DNA of 30,358 bases from Chloroflexota bacterium (GTDB lineage Bacteria > Chloroflexota > Dehalococcoidia > Lucifugimonadales > JACPCL1). The DNA lies in the NCBI GenBank assembly GCA_016210395.1, contig JACQUI010000278.1, positions 1-30,358 on the forward strand, in the 5' to 3' direction. Shown here piece after piece: positions 8,730 to 16,102 of this stretch (the first letter of the stretch is position 1; the number at the start of each line of letters is the position of its first letter). A model generated the notes under the pieces. It worked only from the letters and a program-made list of their open reading frames with translations, was not told the DNA's origin and searched no databases. The translations under genes were made by a program, and so were the position numbers.

Positions 8730-9433
8730 GCCGGAATGTTTGGCCCCTTTCATTGTCCGCGCTCTTCATGACGATGGCGCTTGGGGCGTGTGGCTTTTTC
8801 CTGGCGAACCGCTTCCTGGCGGTGAACCTTCCTCCAGGCGCGCAGGCCATGAGTCTCTTCGGCGTTGCCTATGTTCAGCTTTTCCATGCAGCGCTGGCGG
8901 TGGCTCTGGCGGGCCTATCGCTGTTCGTCTCCTTCGGCGCAGGGCCCTCCGTCTCTACGATGTACCGGGCTTTCGCCGCAACTATCATCGTGCTTACCGC
9001 TCCATCCTTCCTTGCTCAGTCTTCCTTCCCCTGGCCTGCCGTCGTGAGCCAGGACATCCGGCTTACGCCAGGCACCTCCAGCGCCGCGCTTCTGGGCGCC
9101 GGAGCCGCAGAGGTGGCCCTCGCAGCCGCCGGCTATGCCCTGGTCGAGGCCCGCCTGATCCTTCACGGGCTGGAGACCCGTGGCGCAGACCCCGGCGACC
9201 TCCTGGCCTCCCAGCGGGGACTCATCGGGCTTCAGGGAGGCATGCTGGCCATCCTGTCAGCCATCGTCGGCCTGGGCGCAGGCATAGCTTTCTTGACGAG
9301 AGCAGGCTTCAGCGCTCTTGGAAACGGTCACGCGACGTTCCCCTTGCTTCTCTTCCTCGCCCCCTTCGTTGCCTTGCTTCTTGCGATGGCCCTCCTCTTT
9401 GGCCGGCGGCATGATCCCGCGGGCACTCTGTAG
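8726..9433 (+). CDS. Six-TM membrane protein closing the transglutaminase operon
   Basis: 235 residues, counted from the ATG at 8726 that overlaps the DUF58 stop. A longer in-frame start at 8669 would lie inside the DUF58 gene and add 19 polar residues, so it was not chosen. Hydrophobic segments lie near 8-28, 45-70, 80-98, 118-142, 170-192 and 204-225, with short loops and a charged RRHDP tail. I recognise no family. As the last gene of the overlapping set it is probably made with the MoxR/DUF58/transglutaminase system; its function is unknown. Confidence 0.75.
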   Translation: MSRNVWPLSLSALFMTMALGACGFFLANRFLAVNLPPGAQAMSLFGVAYVQLFHAALAVALAGLSLFVSFGAGPSVSTMYRAFAATIIVLTAPSFLAQSSFPWPAVVSQDIRLTPGTSSAALLGAGAAEVALAAAGYALVEARLILHGLETRGADPGDLLASQRGLIGLQGGMLAILSAIVGLGAGIAFLTRAGFSALGNGHATFPLLLFLAPFVALLLAMALLFGRRHDPAGTL

Positions 9434-9487
9434 AGGCTACCTCTCAATAGGACTGGTCCACGCGAAGCGCCTAGCGCCGGCGAAAAA

Positions 9488-9519
9488 ATATGCCGCCTCG
9501 TCGGCTCGAGGCGGCATAT
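9488..9519 (-). terminator. Intrinsic terminator for the minus-strand secreted protein gene
   Basis: A perfect 13-bp stem (ATATGCCGCCTCG, 9488-9500, with 9507-9519) encloses a 6-base loop. On the minus strand the stem runs directly into six T residues (complement of 9483-9488). It lies between convergent genes, 37 bases beyond the minus-strand stop. On the plus strand no T-run follows. Confidence 0.8.
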
Positions 9520-9556
9520 CCATGACAGCGGGCGCGTGGGCTGTTCCGCGCCACCG

Positions 9557-9964
9557 CTAGAACGTGGTGATGGTGATGACCCCAGAAGTCATGATCACGA
9601 CGTTGTCCAGGGTTCTGACAACGATCCTTACCGAGTGCGTACCGGGCGACGTGAAAACAGGCCGCGCGTTGCCTGATCCTGCCCCGTCAGTGCCCACCCT
9701 GATCGTTCCGAGCAGGTTCTGGGCAGTCCCTTCAACCATGACCACCAGATAGACGCCCGGCGGGCCCCCTTGGATGCCCAGGTTTACTTCAGGCTCGAAG
9801 GTCAGGCTCGTTCCCACGGTGACCCCCAAGTTGTACTCTGTTGACGCTATCGCAATTCTCTTTTCGGCTGCGTTTGCAATGCTCCCGGCAGCAGCCAACG
9901 CGCCAAGCGTCATCAACAGCGTCGTGGTCAACAAGACCCCCAACACCCTCCTTCGCTTCCACAT
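9557..9964 (-). CDS. Small secreted protein, unrecognised
   Basis: 135 residues. MWKRRR is followed by a hydrophobic stretch and Ala-rich SIANAAE, a classic Sec signal peptide with cleavage near residue 32. The mature ~100 residues contain alternating hydrophobic strands (VYLVVMVEGT, HSVRIVVRTLDNVVIMTSGVITITTF) and no Cys, suggesting one small beta-sandwich domain. A strong ribosome site, AAGGAGG, lies six bases before the ATG. Its own intrinsic terminator follows. It is divergent from the triplicated secreted genes and shows no clear similarity to them. Function unknown. Confidence 0.8.
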   Translation of the reverse strand: MWKRRRVLGVLLTTTLLMTLGALAAAGSIANAAEKRIAIASTEYNLGVTVGTSLTFEPEVNLGIQGGPPGVYLVVMVEGTAQNLLGTIRVGTDGAGSGNARPVFTSPGTHSVRIVVRTLDNVVIMTSGVITITTF

Positions 9965-10248
9965 GCTGCACCTCCTTCAGAAAAAACCCTAGCAGACATT
10001 GGGGACACAAGTCATGAGCACAGCTTCCCAGACTGCACCGCCAAGAAGGTCTAGCTTCCTCTGGACAATTGGGCCAGCGTAGGAGGGCCAGTCACCCGCG
10101 CGGGTCAGCCGGCGGGAGCCAGCCCATCCCGCAAGGCCGGCCCCCCTCATGGCGTCATGCTGCGGGAGGAAGGCGCCGGCGCCCCTCTCTGGGTAGGGAG
10201 GCTAGGGTGTAGTCACGATGGCGGATGGTACCCAGAGAGAGGTGTGCT
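9965..10248. other. Divergent intergenic region
   Basis: About 280 bases separate the minus-strand secreted gene from the first of the triplicated plus-strand genes. It holds the ribosome site of the former at 9971-9977, GC-rich inverted stretches around 10092-10142, and the GAGAGAGGTG ribosome site of the latter. I could not identify a convincing promoter in either direction. Confidence 0.4.
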
Positions 10249-10719
10249 ATGGACGTGAAGAGACGCGTGTGGATGGGGAAGCGGCGGACGTGGGTCGCCG
10301 CTGTGGGAGCTGCCATTATCCTTCCTACTCTTCTTCTCCTGATTCTGGCGTCTTCGGCTGGCGCTGCAATGATGGAGACGCGCAGCTTCTCGGTCACGGG
10401 CCTGCGCGTCCCATTGAGGAACGTGGTAAGTGGGACCATTACCGTCAACTCGTACCCGGAGTGGGGCTATGACCGCATAGATGTCCAGATTGATGGCATC
10501 AACATGCAGGCTCAAGCCCAGTACACGTTGACTATCAGGAGTGGGAAAGAGACGGCAGCGATCAATTTCACGGCGGACGACGCTGGAATCTCCGGGTCCA
10601 TGCTCTCGTGGACGATGGGAACAAACATGGGGTCCAGCACGAGCAGTTGGACGGGGGCCAATCTGAAGGGCGCCACCTTCAAGGTATGCGGTCCATTGTT
10701 CCCTTCAGCAGGGTGCTGA
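10249..10719 (+). CDS. Secreted Cys-loop protein, tandem copy 1 of 3
   Basis: 156 residues from the ATG at 10249, which follows GAGAGAGGTG; an in-frame ATG 24 bases upstream lacks such a site. A basic start (KRR, KRR) and a Leu/Ile-rich stretch end in SSAGA, a signal peptide cleaved near residue 39. The mature ~117 residues share blocks with copies 2 and 3: SFSVTGLRVPLRNVVSG, YPEWGYDRIDVQIDGIN, AQYTLTIRSG, INFTADDAG and a final VCGPLFPSAGC. The last 10 residues form a Cys-X8-Cys loop (Cys147, Cys156), a likely disulfide. The beta-strand-rich pattern suggests one Ig-like sandwich. I know no matching family. This copy is the most diverged of the three. Confidence 0.82.
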   Translation: MDVKRRVWMGKRRTWVAAVGAAIILPTLLLLILASSAGAAMMETRSFSVTGLRVPLRNVVSGTITVNSYPEWGYDRIDVQIDGINMQAQAQYTLTIRSGKETAAINFTADDAGISGSMLSWTMGTNMGSSTSSWTGANLKGATFKVCGPLFPSAGC

Positions 10720-10772
10720 AAGACCGGCTTTGGCCATCCCCCTAGCCCCCCTCTTTCCGAGGCAGGGAAGAA

Positions 10773-10807
10773 AAAGGTGGTGCTCGCCAGTGGCGAGCAC
10801 CACCTTT
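10773..10807. terminator. Strong hairpin after secreted copy 1
   Basis: AAAGGTGGTGCTCGCCA (10773-10789) and its exact complement (10791-10807) form a 15-17 bp stem with a tiny loop. It lies 54 bases after the stop of copy 1. The 3' arm ends in TTT followed by CC, so the U-run is short. A run of A precedes the stem, so it would also work on the minus strand. It is probably a terminator separating copy 1 from copy 2. Confidence 0.6.
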
Positions 10808-11121
10808 CCGTGTGTTCAACGTGATCCATGAGCTTAGCCCGATAATACGGGAGTTACCTCTTCTTGCCCGTCAGAGGTCGTTTGTTCCCACCTACCCTCC
10901 TTTGCACGAAGGCAATTGTCGGGCAAGACTCACTCCGTGCCGGAGGCTCTTCCCCTACCGCAGTCAGCTCGGCGACATCAACGCCAGGACCACGGCGCGC
11001 CTCGGGAGGGCAGTCGAACTCTTATGTCCTTTTTCACATGAAAAGCAACTATTTTTCGGGATGCCAGGTGGCCCAGGGAGGCGTAGGATAAGGGGCCAAC
11101 CTGACATGGGAGGTTCTTCCT
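10808..11121. other. Intergenic region between secreted copies 1 and 2
   Basis: About 310 bases without a credible gene. The small open frames here lack ribosome sites and protein-like composition. The region around 11030-11055 is relatively A/T-rich (TTTTTCACATGAAAAGCAAC), a plausible place for a promoter, but I cannot assign -35 and -10 boxes. The GGGAGG ribosome site of copy 2 is at 11108-11113. Confidence 0.4.
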
Positions 11122-11589
11122 ATGGCGATGCGATTGGTCGTGGGTGCGCGGAAGCGGCAGTGGTGGATGGCGATCGCCGCCGCAGTGGGCTTCTCCGCTC
11201 TGCTCTTCCTGGTCCTGGCGCCCATCGCCGACGCGGCGATGATGGAGACTCGCAGCTTCTCCATCACCGGCACCCGCGCCCCACCAAGAAACGTGGTCAG
11301 CGGCGCCATTACGGTGAACGACTATCCTGAGTTCGGCTACGGGCGTATCGACATTCAGATTGACGGCGTCAATCTGAACACCCAGGCGCAATACACGCTG
11401 AGCATCAAGAGCGGGACCGAGACGGCGACGATCAACTTCACCGCTGACAACGCCGGCATAGCCTGGTCTATGCTCTCTTGGACCGTGGGCGCCGGCATGG
11501 GCTCCAGCATGAGCAACTGGAGCGCCGCCAACCTGAGCAAGGCGACGTTCCGCGTCTGCGGCCCGCTCTTCCCTCTAGCAGGGTGCTGA
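11122..11589 (+). CDS. Secreted Cys-loop protein, tandem copy 2 of 3
   Basis: 155 residues. The ATG at 11122 follows GGGAGG by eight bases. A basic N-terminus (RKRQWW) and hydrophobic core end in APIADA, giving signal peptidase cleavage near residue 38. The mature protein aligns with copies 1 and 3 over its whole length without obvious gaps. It shares METRSFSITG, RNVVSG, GYGRIDIQIDG, TINFTAD, WSMLSWTVG, MSNWS, ANLSKATFRVCGPLFPLAGC. The Cys-X8-Cys loop is Cys146/Cys155. No catalytic motif, lipobox or sortase signal is visible, so it is probably released or held by non-covalent contacts. Function unknown. Confidence 0.82.
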   Translation: MAMRLVVGARKRQWWMAIAAAVGFSALLFLVLAPIADAAMMETRSFSITGTRAPPRNVVSGAITVNDYPEFGYGRIDIQIDGVNLNTQAQYTLSIKSGTETATINFTADNAGIAWSMLSWTVGAGMGSSMSNWSAANLSKATFRVCGPLFPLAGC

Positions 11590-11958
11590 AAAACTCCTTT
11601 TGCCCATTACCCGGCCCCTCCTTCCGGCGCCCCTGAGCGGGGAAGGAGAAGGGCTGTGCGGGGAGATGCGCTCCAGAGACGGCGCTTCCCTCACTCGCTT
11701 CCGCCGCTCCCCTCCACCTGAGCGGCGGAAGCGGTGTGTCCCACATGGTCTGCCTTCCCCTCCTTGACTTCAAAACGCCCTCGAGCGTCGCGGCCGCTCC
11801 CGCTATACGAGTGGGTAAAGAGGCCGTGTAGGACTGGCCGCTTTCCCTACTCAAATGCTGCTATTCTTGCTGATGTTCTTCCCCAGGCCCCAGACTATCC
11901 TGAACATACGGTGGTTGTGCCGTAGTTGGGTGTTGTATCAGGAGGCAGGAGGTCTGTT
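11590..11958. other. Intergenic region after secreted copy 2, with duplicated 3' flank
   Basis: Bases 11575 to about 11700 match the flank after copy 3 (12391 to about 12510): both read GGTGCTGAAAAACTCC, then CTGTGCGG and ATGCGCTCCAGAG. The duplication unit therefore extends beyond the gene. A 14-bp inverted repeat (CGCTTCCGCCGCTC, 11696-11709, with 11720-11733) encloses 10 bases and lacks a U-run. The AGGAGGCAGGAGGT ribosome site of copy 3 lies at 11940-11953. Confidence 0.55.
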
Positions 11959-12405
11959 ATGTCTTTGAAGAGACCGTCTTGGAGAGCCGTTGTTGCCGTT
12001 GCAGTCCTTCCAGCGCTTCTACTCATGACTCTGGCGGCCACCGCCAGCGCTGCAGTCATGGAGTCTCGCAGCTTTTCAATCACCGGGGTCCGGGTCCCCC
12101 TGAGAAACGTGGTCAGCGGCACGATAGTCGCCAACAACTACCCGGAGTGGGGTTACGGCCGCATTGATATCCAGATTGACGGCATCAACATGAACGCTCA
12201 GGCGCAGTACAGCCTCGTCATTCGTAGCGGCAACGAATCGGCCACGATCAACTTCACCGCCGACGATGCCGGCGTCGCCTGGTCCATGGTGTCCTGGACC
12301 GTGGGAACAGGCATGCTGTCAGACATGAGCAACTGGAGCGGCGCCAACCTGAGCAAGGCGACGTTCCGCGTCTGCGGGCCGCTCTTCCCTCTGGCGGGGT
12401 GCTGA
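11959..12405 (+). CDS. Secreted Cys-loop protein, tandem copy 3 of 3
   Basis: 148 residues from the ATG at 11959, chosen because AGGAGGCAGGAGGT lies directly upstream; an in-frame start at 11926 has no such site. A signal peptide (KRPSW, then a hydrophobic core to TASA) is cleaved near residue 28. The mature domain is closest to copy 2 and ends with the same ANLSKATFRVCGPLFPLAGC. The Cys-X8-Cys loop is Cys139/Cys148. Three adjacent copies with conserved cores but diverged signal peptides and upstream regions argue for selection on the mature domain and separate expression of each. Function unknown. Confidence 0.82.
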   Translation: MSLKRPSWRAVVAVAVLPALLLMTLAATASAAVMESRSFSITGVRVPLRNVVSGTIVANNYPEWGYGRIDIQIDGINMNAQAQYSLVIRSGNESATINFTADDAGVAWSMVSWTVGTGMLSDMSNWSGANLSKATFRVCGPLFPLAGC

Positions 12406-12547
12406 AAAACTCCTTTGCCCATTAGCCGGACGCCTCCTTCCGCGCTCAGGGGCGCCGGAACGAGAAAGGCTGTGCGGCGGAATGCGCTCCAGAGCTTCCC
12501 CTCACGCTTCGGAGAGGGGAAGGATATGAGGATTACATCGCCTGGGC
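12406..12547. other. Duplicated 3' flank and palindrome upstream of a pseudogene
   Basis: The first ~105 bases repeat the 3' flank of copy 2. CTTCCCCTC (12495-12503) pairs exactly with GAGGGGAAG (12514-12522) around ten bases. An ATG at 12526 is out of frame with the pseudogene that follows. Confidence 0.5.
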
Positions 12548-12835
12548 GTGCGCCTGTCGTGTTGCTCGCCATGCCTGGCGATTGTCCTGGCGTGTGGCGG
12601 GGGCGGTGCGCCGGCCCCTACCCAGCCTCGGGCCGAGCCCACCGCCACCGCCACGGCTCCCGCCGTCACGCCGACAACTGCCGCCGCGCCCGCGCCGGCC
12701 CTCTCCTTTCCCGACACGTTTCCGCCTGGGACGTCGCTCCGCATCGTCCGGTGGAGCCACTTCGTCCCGCGCTACGACAAGTGGTTTGACCAGTACGCCG
12801 CCGTTGGTAAGCGCCGCGAAGGATCCCCGCCATGA
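12548..12835 (+). pseudogene. Truncated ABC transporter solute-binding lipoprotein
   Basis: The frame reads a lipoprotein signal ending in LAIVLAC followed by GGGG, then a Pro/Thr/Ala-rich linker. Next comes LRIVRWSHFVPRYDKWFDQYA, which is how family 1 (sugar-type) solute-binding proteins begin. Such proteins are over 400 residues, but here similarity stops at about 12805 and the frame ends at 12835. No ribosome site precedes the GTG at 12548. A better ATG at 12526 lies in another frame and would need a frameshift to reach this one. No permease or ATPase genes adjoin. It is a decayed fragment, probably cut by a deletion or recombination that placed the lipase gene directly behind it. Confidence 0.65.
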
Positions 12836-14265
12836 AACAGCCTCCAGACGACAAAGTCCGCAAGAGCGGGAGAACGCTTGTCCTCTTTGCAGCCGTCTTC
12901 TCCACAGTGACTGTAGCGGTCGTCATCATGCTCAACGCCTTCGACCACGCTCCTTCGCTTGAGGCGTTCCACGACCCTGCGCGCAAGGTGATCTTGATCA
13001 GCGGGCTTTCCAGCCAAAGCAACGACCCCTATGGGAGCTTTGCGGACACTATCGATGCGTCCACGGGCATTGCACCCGTCCGCTTACGCCCGGTCGACTT
13101 CCTGGGGTTCAGCTACAGCGGCGAATACGACGGCCTGGGAGACCCCGATGCGATTCTCCTACCCTTTTTCGGCCCAGAGGACACGTGCGCGGGGATACAA
13201 AGCGCGGCGGATTCACTTCAAGACATCGTTGGCGCATACGAGGATGTCACCTTTGACATCATTGGCTACAGCCTTGGCGGCGTGGTCGCCGCGTACTACG
13301 CTGCCACCAGGCCTCCGGCAGAGCTGAGGCGGATCCATTCGATCATCACCCTGGACAGCCCCCTGCAAGGCAAGAACAGGTTCGAAACGTGGATGGCAGA
13401 CCTTTGGACATGCGACGAGGACAAGCAGTCCTTTCTTGACCTGCACCCTGATTCGGACGTGATGACCGCAATCCATGCCGGAGGAGTCGGTTTACGGGTC
13501 AACCTGTTTGTGACTGTAGGCAACAGCATGGACGTCATCGTTTCCGATGGGGAAGCGGAGCTGGCCGGCGCACTGCATTTCTCTATTGCCGCTGACTGCG
13601 ATGATGACATCTTCAACCATGGCTGTGTGCTCCAGAGCCCGGAAGCCGTACGGCTTGCCAGCGGCATCGTCAACCAGCCGGGGCAGGTTGAGACGCCCAC
13701 CAGGACGCCAACGCCCACGCCAACCCGCACTGCAACGCCCACCCGCACGCCGACGCCGAGGGCCACTCGGACCGCTACGCCGACGCCGACCCGGACCCCA
13801 CGCGCTATGCCCACGCGAACCGCTACCCCTACTCCCACGCCGAGAGCCACGCGGACTGCTACGCCGACGCCTACGCGGACCCCACGCGCTACGCCCACCA
13901 GGACCGCTACGCCTACTCCGACGCCGACGCCGAGAGCCACGCGGACCGCCACGCCGACGCCTACGCGGACGGCGCGGCCTACGCCTACCAGGACGCGAGA
14001 GCCGAGGGCAACGCCTACGCCTACCAGAGAGCGAGAGCCGAGGGCAACGCCTACGCCTACCAGGACGCGAGAGCCGAGGGCAACGCCTACGCCCACCAGA
14101 GAGCGAGAGCCGAGGGCAACGCCTACGCCCACCAGAGAGCGAGAGCCGAGGGCAACGCCTACGCCTACCAGAGAGCGAGAGCCGAGGGCAACGCCTACGC
14201 CCACCAGAGAGCGAGAGCCCGAGCCCACCAGGACGCCGCGGCCCACGCCAAAGAAAGGCGAGTGA
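12832..14265 (+). CDS. Membrane-anchored alpha/beta hydrolase (lipase-like) with Thr/Pro/Arg repeat tail
   Basis: 477 residues; the ATG follows AAGGAT. One transmembrane helix (about 14-35) is an uncleaved signal anchor, so the rest is outside. The hydrolase domain (about 50-285) has nucleophile Ser147 in GYSLGG, with Asp234 (NSMDVIV) and His263 (FNHGCVLQSP) as probable triad partners. The LISGLSSQ strand resembles the oxyanion region of lipases and PGAP1-type esterases. Residues 287-477 are only Thr, Pro, Arg, Ala and Glu: TPTPTR runs, then six 12-residue units (TREREPRATPTP type). The tail is strongly basic, has no sortase signal, and may bind anionic surface polymers or span the envelope. 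Substrate unknown. Confidence 0.82.
   Translation: MKQPPDDKVRKSGRTLVLFAAVFSTVTVAVVIMLNAFDHAPSLEAFHDPARKVILISGLSSQSNDPYGSFADTIDASTGIAPVRLRPVDFLGFSYSGEYDGLGDPDAILLPFFGPEDTCAGIQSAADSLQDIVGAYEDVTFDIIGYSLGGVVAAYYAATRPPAELRRIHSIITLDSPLQGKNRFETWMADLWTCDEDKQSFLDLHPDSDVMTAIHAGGVGLRVNLFVTVGNSMDVIVSDGEAELAGALHFSIAADCDDDIFNHGCVLQSPEAVRLASGIVNQPGQVETPTRTPTPTPTRTATPTRTPTPRATRTATPTPTRTPRAMPTRTATPTPTPRATRTATPTPTRTPRATPTRTATPTPTPTPRATRTATPTPTRTARPTPTRTREPRATPTPTREREPRATPTPTRTREPRATPTPTREREPRATPTPTREREPRATPTPTREREPRATPTPTREREPEPTRTPRPTPKKGE
13690..14240 (+). repeat. Coding minisatellite in the hydrolase tail
   Basis: Short ACGCC-type triplet-based repeats run from about 13690. From about 13981 they give way to a 36-bp unit encoding TREREPRATPTP or TRTREPRATPTP: six full units and a partial seventh ending near 14232. 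The units are nearly identical in DNA and always in frame. Copy number probably varies between strains. Confidence 0.85.
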
Positions 14266-14490
14266 CATCTGAAGAGCGTAAAGGGGTGACTCCAAGACGA
14301 GGAGACCCGGGGACGGGCGAGGCGCTGCCTCGCCCGTACGTTTTCCTGCCGGCCCTGGAAGGACCGAAAGGCCCTGCGAATCGCCTGTTGGCAGGACACT
14401 GGAATACGGCTATCATAGTGCGCATCAAAAGCCGCGTTCCTTTTCGCGGCCACCGTCCCTGGCGCCAAAGCGACAAGATCGGGGGCAGCC

Positions 14491-15018
14491 ATGACCACAA
14501 CGGTGGAGCCGAACTTCCTGACCCCGGAGGTGCTTTCCTACATTGGCCGCGAAAGCGCCGATGTTCCCTGTCCAGAGCGGCTTGACCGTTCAACTCTGCG
14601 CCGCTACGCGCAGGCCACCCACGACACAAACCCCCTCTACTCCGACGAGGCGTTCGCCCGGGGGAGCAGGTACGGGGAGTTGATTGCGCCCCCCTTCTAC
14701 GTGGCCAGGGGCTTCCCACCTCCGTTGGGGCAACCTCCCCAGGACTACAACGAGCCAACCACGGTGGACGAAGACCCCACGAGCACGCGGGTGATCATCC
14801 CCGGTTGCCCGCGCCTGCTGAACGGTGGCTTTCAGGTCGAGTGGTTCCGCCCCGTGTACCTGGGCGACCAGTTGTACGTCCGCACCAGGGTTGCGAACAT
14901 CGAGCAGAAGAAGGGCCGCGCCGGGCCGTTCGTTGTTGTCACCACGCAGCGCATACTCCGCAACCAGGATAGCGAAGTAGTCGCCGTGGCGACCCAGACA
15001 GCCATCCGCATGCCGTAG
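14491..15018 (+). CDS. MaoC-like hotdog protein, N-type (pair 1, non-His subunit)
   Basis: 175 residues with one hotdog domain of the kind at the N-terminus of two-domain MaoC dehydratases. The R-hydratase motif (Asp-x-Asn-Pro-x-His) reads HDTNPLY: Asp45, Asn47 and Pro48 are kept but the His is Tyr50. The GGFQVEWFRPVYLGDQL block is the family's substrate-side hairpin. In HadAB-type heterodimers one subunit lacks the dyad and shapes the acyl tunnel, and this gene fits that role for its neighbour 22 bases downstream. The probable substrate is an enoyl-CoA or 3-hydroxyacyl-CoA; chain type unknown. The ATG follows GGGGGC. It opens a four-gene MaoC block leading to three CoA-transferases. Confidence 0.82.
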   Translation: MTTTVEPNFLTPEVLSYIGRESADVPCPERLDRSTLRRYAQATHDTNPLYSDEAFARGSRYGELIAPPFYVARGFPPPLGQPPQDYNEPTTVDEDPTSTRVIIPGCPRLLNGGFQVEWFRPVYLGDQLYVRTRVANIEQKKGRAGPFVVVTTQRILRNQDSEVVAVATQTAIRMP

Positions 15019-15040
15019 CCGTTCCCCAGAAGGCAAAGCC

Positions 15041-15568
15041 ATGACGCAAAAGCAAACGTACTTCGAGGACATTGCCGAAGGCACAGAGCTGCCGTCCAAG
15101 AGTTGGGGGCCGCTGGACACCGTGGACATCGTCCGGTTCGGCTCGGCCATAGACAACTATGGCAAGCTGCACCAGGACTACTACTGGTGCGTGGACAACG
15201 GCTTCTCCGGCGGAGTGCTGATCAACGGCCCCATGAAGCAGGCGCTGCTGGCATCCTGGCTCGATGGCATTGCAGGCGAGGCGGGCTTTCTGAAGAAGAT
15301 GAGCATCCAGCACCGGGGCATGGACTACGCTGACGGACGGGTGCTGACCGCTATGGGGAAAGTGACGGGCACGCGGGAGGAGGACGGACTGGGCTACGTG
15401 GAGTGCGAGATACGCTTGGAAAACAGCCAGGGTCAGATAACGTGCCCCGGCACAGCCACCCTTATCTTGCCGAAAAGAGGAGGCGGCGCTGTACCCACGG
15501 AGTACGAAGCGCCAAGCCGGTATTCGGAGATCATCGGCCGCATCATGGGGACGAGGAGCCAGGCATGA
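15041..15568 (+). CDS. MaoC-like hotdog protein, C-type (pair 1, His subunit)
   Basis: 175 residues, one hotdog domain. The catalytic region reads RFGSAIDNYGKLHQD: His44 is at the dyad position. The canonical Asp position holds Asn39, with Asp38 just before it. GVLINGPMKQALLASWL matches the conserved helix after the loop in MaoC dehydratases. It probably pairs with the preceding gene in a heterodimeric (R)-specific enoyl-CoA hydratase-like enzyme. Whether Asp38 can replace the shifted Asp is uncertain. Its last bases overlap the next start (ATGA), which points to one transcript for both pairs. Confidence 0.82.
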   Translation: MTQKQTYFEDIAEGTELPSKSWGPLDTVDIVRFGSAIDNYGKLHQDYYWCVDNGFSGGVLINGPMKQALLASWLDGIAGEAGFLKKMSIQHRGMDYADGRVLTAMGKVTGTREEDGLGYVECEIRLENSQGQITCPGTATLILPKRGGGAVPTEYEAPSRYSEIIGRIMGTRSQA

Positions 15569-16050
15569 CCACTACACGCTTGGTCACTAACGAGGTCAAG
15601 AAGATGATCGGCCTGGTGGGCGAGCCTTACACGTGGCCGGAGCCGCTGGACCGCTCGGCAATCCGCCGTTTTGTCCAGGCCACCTACGAGCAAAAGCCCC
15701 AGTACGCCGACCCCAGCTACGCAGCGGACTCCGCAGGACTTTGCGCTCCGCCGGCCTATGTCATACGCCCGCCCTTCGGCTTCTGGGACAAAGGCATGTT
15801 GGGGGAAGCCGCCATTCCGGAGGTGCACATCCCCGGGACCACGCGCACGGTCAACGGCGGCAACGAGTGCGAGTGGTTCCGCCCCGTCAGGGAGGGAGAC
15901 ACCATCACCCAGCAGGCGCGCATCGCCGACATCTACGAGCGCATCGGACGCGGCGGCCCTTTTGCGGCCATCATTGCGGAGACGGTGTTCACCAACCAGC
16001 GCGGCGAGCTAGTTGCCGTCTCCCGCCAGACAACGATACGGCTGACGTAG
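15565..16050 (+). CDS. MaoC-like hotdog protein, N-type (pair 2, non-His subunit)
   Basis: 161 residues from the ATG at 15565 that overlaps the preceding stop; an in-frame upstream extension to 15403 would lie inside the previous gene. It is a paralogue of the gene at 14491: both have LDRS(T/A)(L/I)RR(Y/F), an NGG hairpin followed by EWFRPV, and a C-terminal QT(A/T)IR. The motif region reads YEQKPQY: Asp is replaced by Glu42 and His by Tyr47, so both dyad residues are lost. It is therefore a likely structural or substrate-binding partner of the gene at 16109. This arrangement suggests the whole two-gene unit was duplicated. Confidence 0.8.
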   Translation: MTTTRLVTNEVKKMIGLVGEPYTWPEPLDRSAIRRFVQATYEQKPQYADPSYAADSAGLCAPPAYVIRPPFGFWDKGMLGEAAIPEVHIPGTTRTVNGGNECEWFRPVREGDTITQQARIADIYERIGRGGPFAAIIAETVFTNQRGELVAVSRQTTIRLT

Positions 16051-16059
16051 GGACAAGTC

Positions 16060-16102
16060 TCCTCTCCCCTTGCGGGAGAGGATTGAGGATTAAGGTGAGG
16101 GG
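16060..16102 (+). repeat. Dispersed repeat, family B (copy 1), supplying a ribosome site
   Basis: CCTCTCCC (16061-16068) pairs with GGGAGAGG (16074-16081), followed by ATTGAGGATTAAGGTGAGGGG. The same element occurs inverted at 25849-25883 and in a related form at 29268-29303. Its AAGGTGAGGGG end lies just before the ATG at 16109 and is the only Shine-Dalgarno-like sequence there. Confidence 0.7.

Noticed and set aside
10812..11330. A 172-codon plus-strand frame running from the gap between secreted copies 1 and 2 into copy 2
   Set aside because: It overlaps copy 2 in a different frame, has no ribosome site, and its translation is Arg-rich and without motifs.
13981..14232. 36-bp direct repeats that could suggest a CRISPR array
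   Set aside because: The units are contiguous with no unique spacers, stay in frame with the hydrolase gene, and encode a simple peptide repeat. No cas gene is near.
13296..14498. A 400-codon minus-strand open frame full of Gly-Val repeats opposite the hydrolase tail
   Set aside because: It is the reverse reading of the Thr/Pro/Arg minisatellite. Repeats whose length is a multiple of three keep several frames open. No ribosome site or signal peptide fits.
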